Translations under genes and position numbers: made by a program | The notes under the pieces: generated by a model | What the model was told of the DNA's origin: nothing | The model's input: the letters and a program-made list of their open reading frames with translations, nothing else | Database searches by the model: none | From: Muscardinus avellanarius | Taxonomy: Eukaryota > Chordata > Mammalia > Rodentia > Gliridae | Assembly (NCBI GenBank): GCA_963383645.1 | Contig: OY726569.1 | Location: 24,535,054-24,599,053, forward strand | Direction: 5' to 3' | DNA: 64,000 nucleotides | Shown here: one piece after another, positions 47,140 through 57,388 of the stretch | Position numbering within the stretch: position 1 is the stretch's first letter | How the letters are laid out: every line of letters begins with the position of its first letter

Positions 47140-47519
47140 CTTTCTTAATTGACCAAAATTGTAAATGTTTATGGTGTACTAATTATATTATCATATATGT
47201 AAAATTGTGGAATGGTTAAATCAAAATATTTAACATGCATCATCTCATATACTTAACATTTTTGTAGTGAGAACATTAATATATACCATCTCAGCAACTT
47301 TCAATATACAATATATTGCTATTAATATAATAATAATGACATACAATAGATAGCTCCTATTTAACTACAGCTTGCGTCCTTTGACCAATTTTGCCATAAA
47401 ATTTTCACTTCCCAACCTCTGATTACTACCATCTTATTCTGCGTTTCTATAAATTCATCTTTTTTTAGGTTTCACATATTACTAAGATCATGCTACATTT
47501 GCCTTTCTGTACTTGGCTT
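47140..47519 (-). mobile_element. Old L1 3' UTR and ORF2 end, reverse
   Basis: The reverse of an old L1 3' region: GTAAATGTTTATGGTGTAC, GTGGAATGGTTAAATC, then CTGTACTTGGCTTA. It stops exactly where the next L1 fragment begins. Confidence 0.75.
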
Positions 47520-47520
47520 A

Positions 47521-47752
47521 TCACACAGAGGATACCAGTGGGACTCCAAATAATGGAGGGGAAATATCAGCAAAGTTTGAATGGAAAGATAGGAGAGGAG
47601 GAAAGCTGATCTTGATTAATGAGGGCCTACATCCGAATATGTGTAAAATTATGAATATGACATGGTTAACCTGGACAACTATTGGTGGGAGGGGGGAAGG
47701 GAAAACAGGGGTGGGGGGAGAGGGCACCAAATATAGTTTAAATGCATACCAA
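47521..47752 (+). mobile_element. 5'-truncated L1 3' UTR, same family as the 34.6-kb L1
   Basis: It aligns with 42381-42605 (GGATACCAGTGGGACTCC, GATAGGAGAGGAGGAAAG, TGTGTAAAATTATGAATA, G-rich tract, GGGCACCAAATATAG). It interrupts the older L1 just before and ends about 150 bases upstream of the OR start codon. Confidence 0.9.
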
Positions 47753-47905
47753 AAAAATAATTATATTGATGATTTTTACATAAATTTTCTTATATTGAGA
47801 ATTAACAAAAAAAGAACTTCCAGGTTCTGTTCTTCGATATGGACAGAAATGACTGCCTTTTCTTTTCTTTATGCAGATTCAGGATAGAATCTGAAACCTG
47901 AGACA

Positions 47906-48838
47906 ATGGGCCTGCAGAACTATTCTGTGGTATCAGAATTTGTGTTGCATGGACTCTGCTCTTCCCAATATCTACAAATGTTTTTCTTCATATTTTTCTC
48001 TGGGATGTATGTGGCCATTATTCTGGGGAACCTGCTCATCGTCATTACTGTCGTTTCTGCTCCCCACTTGCAGTCCCCCCCTATGTACTTCTTGCTAGGG
48101 AACCTGTCTTTCCTAGACATGTGGCTGGCCTCATTTGCCACCCCCAAGATGATTATGGACTTCCTTAGTGATAGGAAGCTCATCTCCTTTGGAGCCTGCA
48201 TGTTTCAGATCTTTCTCCTGCACTTTACCGGAGGGGCTGAGATGGTGCTTCTGGTTTGCATGGCCTACGACAGATACGTAGCCATATGCAAACCCTTGCA
48301 TTATATGACTGTTATGAGCCGGTAGATGTGCATCAAGCTGGTGTTGGTTTCCTGGGTCATTGGATTTCTTCACTTCATGAGTCAAATAGCCTTTACTGTG
48401 AATTTACCTTACTGTGGCCCCAATGAGGTGGATAGCTTCTTTTGTGACCTTCCGCTGGTCATCAAACTTGCCTGCATGAACACTTATGTCTTAGGCATAC
48501 TTATGATCTCAGACAGTGGCTTGATTTCTGTAAGCTGCTTCCTGTTGGTCATCGTCTCCTACTCCACCATCCTCCGCACTGTCCGGCATCGCTCTGCAGG
48601 TGGCATTGGCAAAGCACTGTCCACCTGCTCTGCCCACGTCATGGTAGTGACGCTGTTCTTCGGGCCCTGCATTTTCATTTATCTGTGGCCTTTTAGTAGG
48701 TTCTCAGTGGACAAGCTGCTGTCTGTATTTTACACTATTTTTACTCCACTCCTGAACCCTCTTATCTACACGTTGAGAAATGAGGAGATGAAAACAGCTA
48801 TGAAAAAACTGAGGAGCCAAAAGGTGTCTTTTCACTGA
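47906..48838 (+). pseudogene. OR4K-like: OR4K-like olfactory receptor with one premature stop
   Basis: A family 4 odorant receptor in a single exon of 310 sense codons if read through. It starts MGLQNYSVVSEF with an NYS glycosylation site and keeps LGNLSFLDMW, the [16 protein letters not shown] box of TM3, KALSTCSAH before TM6, and PLLNPLIYTLRN in TM7. The frame is open at both ends except for TAG at 48323-48325 (codon 140), where relatives have Gln (CAG), consistent with one C-to-T change. One extra Pro codon is seen in SPPMYF (47.9-48.1 kb). The stop removes TM4-TM7, so it should be non-functional unless the stop is polymorphic or an assembly error. The subfamily assignment rests on the FATPKMI and YCGPNEVDSFFCDLP signatures and is by eye. 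Confidence 0.9.
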
Positions 48839-49261
48839 GTTCCAGTTTCCACGGTGCTGTGGCTTCCGCTCATTCAGGGGATACAGTTCTTCCAGTATGG
48901 CTCTGCTTAAAGATTTTCTTCTTCCATTACACTGGTACAGTTTTGAAAATATTCTGTAATTTATTGTAATTAATATTGGAATAAACTGATAATTTATTCC
49001 AACAAAATTACTAGCTGTGGTCACTTAAAATGCTGATATAAAAGTCATTTTTTATTCTGTAATCATCATCTAACACAGCAAAGGAGGAGATATCCAAGAC
49101 ATGAAACAACTGGCGGAAGACAGGTAAACTGTGGTTAAGTAATAAGTGGTCTCTGAATCTTTGGCCTGATTTTTAGAAGTGTGAGAGGACAAAAAGGAAA
49201 AATCCCAGCAATTCAAAACCCTATTAATTTTAAGAAGTGTATGTTTCCTTCTGAGTGTTCA
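48839..49261. other. 3' flank of the OR4K-like gene
   Basis: AT-rich and without a recognised repeat. AATAAA at 48979-48984 could serve as a polyadenylation signal. Confidence 0.45.
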
Positions 49262-49586
49262 TCATACTTAATTCTTTTATTTAAAAAATGACTGCATGCC
49301 AGTGATAGTTATAGTAGTTAATTTTAACATAGGAAAACTCAGGTTTTGTTATAATTATATGCTATTGTGTAATGTTTAATATGCATTGAATTATTAACAC
49401 ATTTTCATCCAAAGTATATTTTCAATACATATTGTGTCTCTTACTGAGTAAACTCTGTCCTTTTGGATATAGTTTGTTTATTAGGAAGTATGTGTGTTTG
49501 AATCCCATAAATATAGATCTTATGCAGAATTTTGAAATGTTCCTGAATTCTTAAAAGACACTCACAACCAAGAGTTAAATTTGATG
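49262..49586 (+). repeat. Inverted-duplication arm 1
   Basis: Its reverse complement matches 60986-61557 after removal of the SINE at about 61152-61402. The shared blocks include TTATAGTAGTTAA, TAACATAGGAAAACTCAG, ATTGTGTCTCTTACTGAGTA and AGGAAGTATGTGTGTTTGAA. Identity is about 85% by eye. Confidence 0.85.
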
Positions 49587-49815
49587 GTCAGGCATGGTGG
49601 CACATGCTTATAATTCCAGCATTTGGGAGGCTGAGACAGGAGGATTGTGGTTCATGGACAGCCTCAGCTACTTAGTGAGGCCCTTTGCAACTCAGTGAGA
49701 TCCTGTTTCAAAATAAATAATAAAAAATAGGGCTGGGGGGTAGCTTGGAGGTAGAATGCCCCTGGGTTTCATCTCCAGTACAGCAACAAATAAATAAATA
49801 GATAAATAAATAAAT
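49587..49815 (+). mobile_element. B1-dID SINE
   Basis: A complete copy (GGTCAGGCATGGTGGCACATG to CATCTCCAGTACAGC) with a (AAAT)n tail, inserted at or near the end of the inverted-duplication arm. Confidence 0.92.
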
Positions 49816-50054
49816 ATAAAATTTTAAAAATAGAAGGAAAATATTTTTTCCTTGAGATAATGCTATTTGCCTGCAATACTGAAAATACTGTGTGTTGATA
49901 AGCCTTGGATTTTATGATTAATTATACTTAAGTATGTCATAAGAGAATTTAAAGGAAAACCAACATTTTCCTTAGGATTAATTTTCTTAGTTGTTATTAA
50001 TGTCATACTGATCATCCACTGCTATAAATCTTATTGAAGGCCTTTGTTTATCTA

Positions 50055-50620
50055 TTCATTTATTTGTTTTACTTTTGGCTAACATATACTGATTGTACAT
50101 ACGATTCGGGTTCAGTGTGATATTTGATATTTCAGTATAGCATACACTATGCATGGATCAAATGCAGTCTCCCTTTATCTACGCTTTCTCCCTCTAGTCA
50201 TCACTCCTGTAATATATAGGTTGACATTTTTTAACTTCCACATACAGGGGAAACAGGTGTACTTGTTCTTATGTACCTGGCTTATTTTCTTAAGATAATT
50301 TCTCCAGCTCCAACCATTTTGCTAAAAATAGAAGAATTTCATTCTCCTTTATGGTTGAATAATATTGATGGTACATTTATATCACAATTTCTTTATTTCT
50401 TTGCCCACATATGGTCACCTAGGTAAATTCCATGTCTTAGATATTGTTGATAGTCCTACAATGAACATAGACATAAAGATATCTCCTTGATATACTGATT
50501 TTGTTACCTTTGGCAATATATACAGAAGAGGAATAGCTGGATCTTATCACAGCTCTATTTTTTGTTTCTTGAAGAACCTATATACTGTTTTCCATAATGA
50601 TTGTACATTTTTATCATCAA
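50055..50620 (-). mobile_element. Old L1 ORF2 3' end, reverse
   Basis: The reverse of the L1 ORF2 C-terminal coding region and 3' UTR: GTACATTTATATCACAATTTC, TTTCCATAATGATTGTAC and the earlier TGGCTTATTTTCTTAAGATA block. It is degenerate. Confidence 0.78.
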
Positions 50621-50844
50621 GGTATAACATATTCTATTTAATATTTCATCATTACTTAATAAATATTTCAGGTACTTACTACAGTTCAGATTTCAGACAC
50701 TGAACTAAAGATAGAATATTTAAGAGCAAATATTTCCAAAGTCATGTGTCTTTCAGTTTATTGGAATAAAAGCAAATAAAAATCACAAAAGCCTTCACTG
50801 AAATAAATCAAATACCTAATAAAGTGAATTCTTTAAAAAAATGG

Positions 50845-51066
50845 ATGCAATCCTGGATGTGGTGGCACAAATCTGTAATCCCAGTACTTGAAGGGAGAAG
50901 AAGGATCAAAGGTTTGAAGCCAACTTCAATGACTTAGAAAGTACCTCAGCAACTTAGTGAGACACTGTTTCAAAATAAGAAATAAAAATATGGCTAAGGG
51001 TGTAGCTTAGATACAATGCCCCTGTGTTCAATTCCCAGCACCAAACAAACAAACAAACAAACAAAC
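50845..51066 (+). mobile_element. B1-dID SINE with (ACAA)n tail
   Basis: A diverged B1 half, then CAGCAACTTAGTGAGACACTG and an ID half TGTAGCTTAGATACAATG. The tail is five ACAA units. Confidence 0.82.
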
Positions 51067-51079
51067 ACATGGTGAGCAA

Positions 51080-51425
51080 GCCAGGCTCAGTGGAGTATAT
51101 CTGTAATTCCAACTACATGGGAGATGGGAGAATGATACAAGAGGAAATTTGTTTTTATTTATTTTTAATTTTTTGGTGGTATTGGGGGTGGAACCTAGAG
51201 GCTTTCTACCTCTGGGCTATACTCCCAGACCTTTTTTATATTTTATTTGGAAACAGGGTCTCACTAAGTTGCTGAGAGCCTCACTAAGTAGCTGAGGCTG
51301 GCTTTGAACCTGTGCAATCCACCTGTCTCAGCCTCCCAAGCGCAGGGATTACAAGCACGCACCACCATGCCCGGCTACGAGAGGAAATTTGAAGCCAGCT
51401 TTGCAACTGAGACTCATCTCAAAAT
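51080..51425 (+). mobile_element. B1-dID SINE, split by another SINE
   Basis: The B1 part 51080-51151 resumes at 51392 with GAAGCCAGCTTTGCAACTGAGAC and a (CAAT)n tail. The interruption is the minus-strand SINE below. Confidence 0.72.
51152..51379 (-). mobile_element. B1-dID SINE nested in another SINE
   Basis: A complete reverse-orientation copy flanked by AGAGGAAATTTG at 51140-51151 and 51380-51391, a perfect 12-bp TSD. Confidence 0.92.
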
Positions 51426-51450
51426 CAGTCAATCAATCAATCAATCAATA

Positions 51451-51974
51451 CACAAGTAAATAAATAATCAAGCAAGTAATATGGCTACATAATTGACTTG
51501 ATGAATTTGAATTGCAGAAGCTAATTTCAGAAATATGCCTTTTATTATTGAGTCTTACTATTAAGATAAAAATGACTGAGTTACCAATGTCATTCTTCTC
51601 TAGGAATAATTTCTACTAAGAAATTTTTGGAAGGGTTCTCTTATGAGAGAAGACTATTAAGGGACAAGGATATTTTCTCAGAAATACATCACTGAACTAT
51701 ATGTTCCCAGAAACACATCATTAAGATATAATTTTAAATTGTAACCTCCTAAAATATATTTTTTATCAGTAGAAGACTAGGTTAATGAGAAATGTCTGAG
51801 AAGTTGAGTGAATCTTAAAACTCCCTTCTTGTTTATAACTGTAGTCACCAAGAGATGAGTGACTATTCCAATTTTCTGTGATATACTAATGTTTTTTCTT
51901 CAACATAAATATTCAAATAACTTTTCAATCAAATTATTCATCTGAAAAATGCTATTAAAATAAGTAATGTCAAG
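51451..51974. other. Unassigned AT-rich intergenic DNA
   Basis: Nothing recognised. Confidence 0.5.
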
Positions 51975-52135
51975 CCAGGTTAGACAGAGGATCATGGATT
52001 TGAGGCCAGGCTCAGCAACTCAGCAAGACTCTCAGGAAACCTTTTTTTTTTTTTTCAAGAAATGGAAAAAAAAACACAAAAAGGGCTGGAAGTGTGACTC
52101 AGAGGTAGAATGTCCCAGGGTTCAATCTCCAGTAC

Positions 52136-52184
<49 letters not shown>

Positions 52185-52190
52185 TCACTC
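51975..52190 (+). mobile_element. B1-dID SINE, partial, with (AC)n tract
   Basis: The late B1 half and linker, an A/T-rich spacer, the ID half (GGGCTGGAAGTGTGACTCAGAGG), then an (AC)n microsatellite from about 52137 to 52180 and a TCAC run. Confidence 0.82.
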
Positions 52191-52979
52191 ACACAGTGAT
52201 TTGAGGATCTTTCTCTCCTCTGTAGGTCAGTTTGGGGGCATACAATTCCTTCTCCCAGTCTCCAATATTGAGGATCCAATTTTTCCTCTAGGAATAATAT
52301 GTGTCTATTGAATAAATTTAGTGTTTTATCTGGTTTTTATAAACTATCAAATCTGAAGCCTGTGTGTCTTTATCAAATCCAGACATTTTCCACTTACTAA
52401 AACCATATCACTACTCTTTGGATTTAGGTACTTTGAAAACTAATTTAAAGACTCTCAAACATTCTCAATACATCTCTCTTTTGTGCTGTCCTCTGAAGGC
52501 TAGCTGCTGAAACCTAATTGGGTTCTCAATTTCTTTGATTAAATTTTGAGAGTGCATAAGGCTTTGCCTTAGTTGCTCCTTTCTGTGTACAGCCTAGGAA
52601 CTTTCACAGCAAGACTTTCTTGAGGGGTGAACTAGAGGAGGTATGTGAGGATGATTTCAGTTTGGTAATCTCCAAGACAGCTAACTACACTGCTTCCAAG
52701 AGAGAGAGAGGGATTCTCTGGACCATGGTTAATGGAGGATTTTTTTCTCTGTTAAAAGCCCCCTTTCTTTCTAAAAACAGCATAAGCATGTAGGACCAAG
52801 AAAGCATATTTTCAATCTGTATATATGTTGAAGTGCTTATGTTTTCCCAATTGCAAAGTTCAGGTAAGAGCAATTATTTCAACCTTTTGCACTGAGCTGT
52901 GTGGAGGAAATGGCTTTGCCTCTATTAACCTCCTGAAGGCTAACTTAACTGCATAGCCTGTCTTTCAAATTACTTAATT

Positions 52980-54263
52980 CATGTAGCTGCTCTCATCCAT
53001 AAACCATTCCACATCAGAGTTAGTTAGGGGCAGACTCTTGAGATCAGGCCTGCCAGAGAAAACTTTTTCTATAGTCTCTATACAGGAATGAAGCAAGTTG
53101 TCTCCTTCTTCTGGAGAGGGAAGTAAAGTTGTTGGATTTAAAGTTTGGCAAACCTTAAGAGTAATCTCTGGAGACTCTAATATGAAGCTCTAATATTTAG
53201 ATAGCCTCCCTCCAGTTAGCCATCTGTGTCCTTTAATTTCAAGAACACTCTTAACCTGGTATGGATTTTGTTCCTCTAGTGAGTGTCTTTAATTCAGTGG
53301 CTTCTTCTACCAGAAGTTCTGTAGCAGCTACAGCTCTCAAACATCCAAGACATCTGTATGACATTGCATAAAGTTGCTTAGAAAAAAAAAGCTATGGGTT
53401 GTGGAATTTCTCCTAATCCTCAAATGAGAACTCCCAGAGCCATGCCCTCCTCTCTGCTACATAGAGAGTAAATTGTTTACCCAAGTCATGGATTTCCAGG
53501 GCTGGGGAGGACAGTAATCATTTTTGTTTTTTAGGTTTTGAAAGGCTTTTTGCTGTCCTTTTGTCTACTCCAAGGTATTATAATCAGGCAACCGTGTGGC
53601 TTCATAGAGTGGCTTATCTATAAGCCCCAAACTGGGAATCTAGATTCTACAGAATTCAGTCATCCCCAAGAAGGCTCTAAACTGCTTTTTGGTTTGGGTG
53701 ACCCTATTTTTAAAAGGGCTTCTTTCTCCCAGAGTGGGTTTGTTTCCCTGGAGTTAGGATATGGCTCAAATATTATACTCTTTGCTGGGAGTTTTGAGCC
53801 TTTTGTGGAGACACTCAATATCCTGTAGCTCTCAGATAATTAAGAACTCTTACAGTATTGTCATCAGAGTCCTGTTTAGAGACTGCAGGTAGGAAGATCA
53901 TCTACATATTGAAGCAGAGCCCCATTTTTAAGAGTTAAAGATTTTTAATTCCTTTGCTAAAGCATTTCCAAATAGGTGACAGCTGTCTTGAAAGCCTTTA
54001 GGTAGCACTGTCTAAGTGTACTGGGCAGTTTCCATGTTGTGAGGGTCAGTTCACTCAAAACCAAAAAAAATAATGTGAATTTGTATATAATGGATGAAAA
54101 TGAATATATCCTTAAGGTCTAGGACAATAAACCATTTAGATCCACTTGGTATCTGAGTCAAAATAGTAGGTGGATTAGGAACTCTAGGATGTAGTGAACC
54201 TACAGCCTCATTAACTGCCCTTAGATCTTGAACTAACCGATATTCCCTATTTGGTTTTAACAC
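52980..54263 (-). pseudogene. ERV pol remnant: reverse transcriptase and RNase H
   Basis: A 70-codon open run at 54263-54051 shows the class I pol RT region: the QDLRAVNEA stretch followed by LTQIPSG and VLDLKD. Further on, the catalytic YVDD motif can be read at 53908-53897. An RNase H-like acidic stretch sits near 53025-52990. Shifts and stops separate these pieces. In a virus this enzyme copies the genome; this copy is dead. Confidence 0.82.
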
Positions 54264-54599
54264 CAGAAAGATGAGAGTGTTACATGGGGAGAAGCAGTGA
54301 ACTAAAAGACCATATTTAAGAAATTTAGAAAGAAGAGACTAAAGTCTTCCTTGGGCCTCTGGTTTGATGGGATACTGCTGTTTATGGAGAAAGACTTTTG
54401 GTTTCTTTAATGAGATAAGGACAGACTGAGCATTAATTGCCTTTTCTGGAATCTCAGTATCCCAGACTTAAGGATTTACCCAAGACAGAATGTCTTCAGA
54501 CATGTTTCCATCATTTGTTGGCCCTGTTGCTACAAGTCAAAGGCATAGTAAAGTGTTTGGCCTTGGGGATACCATTAATCCCCATTACAATACATGTTT

Positions 54600-54960
54600 G
54601 CTTAGAAAGTGGTCAAGGATAAATAATTAAGGCAGGAAAATGAGCCTTCGTATAAAAAAAATTTTTGAAATCTTTATCCGCCACACCAAGAGTCACCTGA
54701 GGCTCCTCTGTTGTGATGATGCCCAGCTGATTAGAGGGCTGGTCAGAGAAGGCCCTGATGAATCTCAAGCATTCTAAGTCTTCAGTGGTAGCCATAATTG
54801 GAGCAAATGGCCTCTCCTCCCTTCAGGAGTGAGGACAATTATTCCTCCAGTGTTTTCCCTCTTTGCAGAGGGTGCACATCCCAGGTACAGATAGATTCTC
54901 CTTATGGCAGTCCTTGACCCAGTGCTCAGGCTCTTAGCAGTAATGCCAGGACTTGAGCCT
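54600..54960 (-). pseudogene. ERV nucleocapsid/protease remnant
   Basis: A clear zinc knuckle of C-x2-C-x4-H-x4-C spacing lies at about 54890-54845, with a second imperfect one just before it whose first Cys is not visible and which contains a stop. The protease region downstream is a 60-codon open run without an obvious catalytic triplet. Confidence 0.65.
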
Positions 54961-55099
54961 CCCCTCTGTCTAGAGTGAGACGTTTGGTATCTCTAAGGGG
55001 GCAAGGGTCTATCAACCAATGTAAGAGACATTAATTGAGTTTGTTTTTGTGCCTGCATAAGCCTCTCCTTGACCTTAATAGTTTCATTTACATTCTTCC

Positions 55100-56060
55100 T
55101 GTTGTTGAAAACTCACAAAAGCCAAGTCTAAAAGTTTTTCAATGGGAGTTTGATGTCCCATTTTTTACTTTTGTAGTTTCTTTTTAACATCTGGGGCCAA
55201 CTGACTGATAAAATGAGTCCCTAATAATATTTGTCCCTCTTGTGAGTCTGGGATAATACAAGTATACTTCTGAAGGGCTTCAGTTAAGCATCCCAGAAAT
55301 AAAGCAGTGTTTTCATCCTTGTGTTATTTCTATGATCTTGTCATAATTAGGTAACTTATTCATATACCTCCTAATTCCTTCAGTTCATGCAATCATGTAA
55401 TCATATAATTTCTTCATTTATGATCAATTTTCTGGCTTTGATAATTCCAGTTAGGATTCTGATCGGAGACTGTCTTACCCTACAGAGTATTCATGATCTT
55501 GAGAATGAACCTCATTGCCATATACTTTTGCTGCTGCCTGTATATGAGCCTTTTCCTCAGGACTGCAGCAAGTAGAAAGAATCACTTGGAGGTCAATCCA
55601 TGTGAGATCAAATGCAATCATCAGGGCCTGAAATTCTGCTATAAGTCTATCAGGATCTTCTGAAAATCAACCTAAGTTTTGTTTATACTGTGATAAGTCA
55701 CCCACAGAAAAAATAACATGCACTCTTAATTTGTTCTCTCCCCATCTGCAACCTCACCAAAGTAGGAAAATATTAGAAGGTTTAGGCATTGTTGAATGAT
55801 GAGGTTCTGATTCTTATATTTGCAGGGCTAGATTCCTCTCGAAGATAGATAGGCTGATAAGAAGGTGGTGTGAAATGGGAAGCTGTTGGAAAAGAGGGAG
55901 TAGAGGAATCTGCAGAGCTTTTCCCAGAGGCTTCAGTAGAAGTTACTGGGGATAATGCTAGTTCTGTAGTTGGAGCAATGGGGGCTGGAGGAGACCTAGT
56001 TGGAACATTTAAGAATAAATCCTCCATATGATCTTGCTCATCTTTACTTTGTTCAAAGGG
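55100..56060 (-). pseudogene. ERV gag remnant
   Basis: A Pro/Ser/Thr-rich open run (56027-55782) fits the linker between matrix and capsid of class I gag. The capsid region downstream is broken by stops. Assignment rests on order relative to pol and composition. Confidence 0.6.
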
Positions 56061-56204
56061 AACTTGAGCCTAAATAATTTTACAAGACCCCTATAATTTG
56101 GGGTTCATATATAAGGCCATAAACCCTTCAATACAAAGAATATGTTTCATTTTCTCCTCATGCCTGTGAAATAAATCAAGCTGATATATTGTGTTAATAT
56201 TTTT

Positions 56205-56335
56205 TCTTTTGTTCTTTTTTTTTATTGCCGCATTGTATTTATACATCATAATGGGGTAAAATACTTGTGTAGACATAAATGCACACATCACCCAGCCAGC
56301 CCCAACCCAGTCCTTTGGCTTCCTATCTCTCTTAC
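56205..56335 (-). mobile_element. L1 3' UTR fragment
   Basis: T10 followed by ATTGCCGCATTGTATTTATACATC and the reverse of the terminal 3' UTR, as at 57.4 kb. It separates the two opposite-strand ERV fragments. Confidence 0.82.
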
Positions 56336-56966
56336 TTGTCTTTTCTCAGGCACCCTCTTAGGGAACATGCTGACCAATATCTTCCCCAACCTAAGACTGA
56401 AGAAGCTGCTCCACACCCAGCAGTCAAGGCCTTTAAGCCAGAGGATCAAGTTCTCCTCAGTTTGCTTCAACCAAAACATCTCCAACCACGGTGTACTAGG
56501 CCTTTTACAGTGATCCTCACTACACCTACTGCAGCCAAAATGCTGGGAGACGCCAACTAGCATCATCTTACTCAGCAAAAAAGAGCCCCATTACAATAGT
56601 TTCATGACAAATTCTCTTGTACAGTGTGGGGGCCCACTAAGCTTTTTTCTTGGCATAATTCTCTTTACTGATTTTATTTTATCAGGTCCACTTGTTTATA
56701 TAGTACAGCACTCTCCCTCTACAGATGCCAGACAGCCATAAGTATTAAACTCTCTAAAATCCATTACTGATACTCCTGACCCAGTAGCATGTTTTTCATT
56801 TGAGCAGACTGACCCAAACCTATTGACTGCTGAAGAGTGGTGTGTTTCTCTCTCAGAAAGATGCTGGTATTAATGATTCTGGTCTAATGAAGAAAAACTG
56901 CTAAAATGGTAGTATAAGTCTCGTTATCCGGAAAAATGCTACTATGTATTAATGAGTGACAATCTA
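56336..56966 (+). pseudogene. ERV integrase C-terminus and env start, plus strand
   Basis: A 93-codon run ending at 56560 shows the C-terminal integrase pattern of class I ERVs (a KPEDQVL-like motif, then RPFTVILTTPTAAK). Env-like coding sequence follows with several stops and is cut at 56967 by a SINE. The orientation is opposite to the pol fragment at 53-54 kb. Confidence 0.72.
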
Positions 56967-57190
56967 CCTTTTTTTTTTTGGTGGGGGGGGGGGTTCTGGA
57001 GATGGAACCCAGGGGCATTTAACCTCCGAGCTATAGCCCCTGCCCTATTTTTTTAATTCGTTTTTTTGAAACCAGGTTTCAATGAATTGAGGAATGCCTC
57101 ACTAAGTAGCTGAGGCTGTTCACAAACCGCGATCCTCCAGTCTCAGCCTCCCAAATTCTGGGATTACAAGCATGTGCCACCATGCCCAGC
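56967..57190 (-). mobile_element. B1-dID SINE
   Basis: Reverse copy with a T10-G10 tail region (TTTTTTTTTTGGTGGGGGGG), ID half GAGCTATAGCCCCTG and B1 half ending CATGCCCAGC. Confidence 0.9.
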
Positions 57191-57205
57191 TCCTCATATC
57201 TTTTT
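57191..57205. repeat. Candidate TSD, left side of the L1 at 57.2-60.9 kb
   Basis: TCCTCATATCTTTTT here against TCCTATCTCTTTTT at 60871-60884, alike apart from one gap and one change. Confidence 0.55.
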
Positions 57206-57242
57206 AATTTTTTTGTTATTGTTGCATTGTATTTAAAGTATC

Positions 57243-57388
57243 TTTTTTTTTGGTGGTACTAGGGTTCCTGGAAACCCTTCTACCTCCAGGCTACACTCCC
57301 AGACACCTATTTTTTATATTTTTATTTGGAAACAGGGTCTCTGCCTCCCAAGTGTGAGGATTACAAGGGTGTACCACCACACCCGGCT
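57243..57388 (-). mobile_element. B1-dID SINE, GGTCTGGGAG subfamily, inside L1 3' end
   Basis: Reverse copy, internally shortened in the linker. Flanked by ATTGTTGCATTGTATTTAAAG (57218-) and ATTGGTGTATTGTATTTATAC (57389-), a diverged TSD. Confidence 0.8.

Larger units (their letters stand above)
52441..56100 (-). mobile_element. Class I endogenous retrovirus, gag-pol segment, decayed
   Basis: Read on the minus strand from high to low coordinate the order is gag (about 56027-55100), two zinc-knuckle-like Cys/His stretches (about 54960-54840), protease region (about 54800-54600), reverse transcriptase (about 54263-53880) and RNase H (about 53050-52980). All frames are short and contain stops and shifts. 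A 66-bp stretch near 52615-52680 resembles the LTR-like block at 62.2 kb, so part of a 3' LTR may be here. No intact gene remains. Confidence 0.82.
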
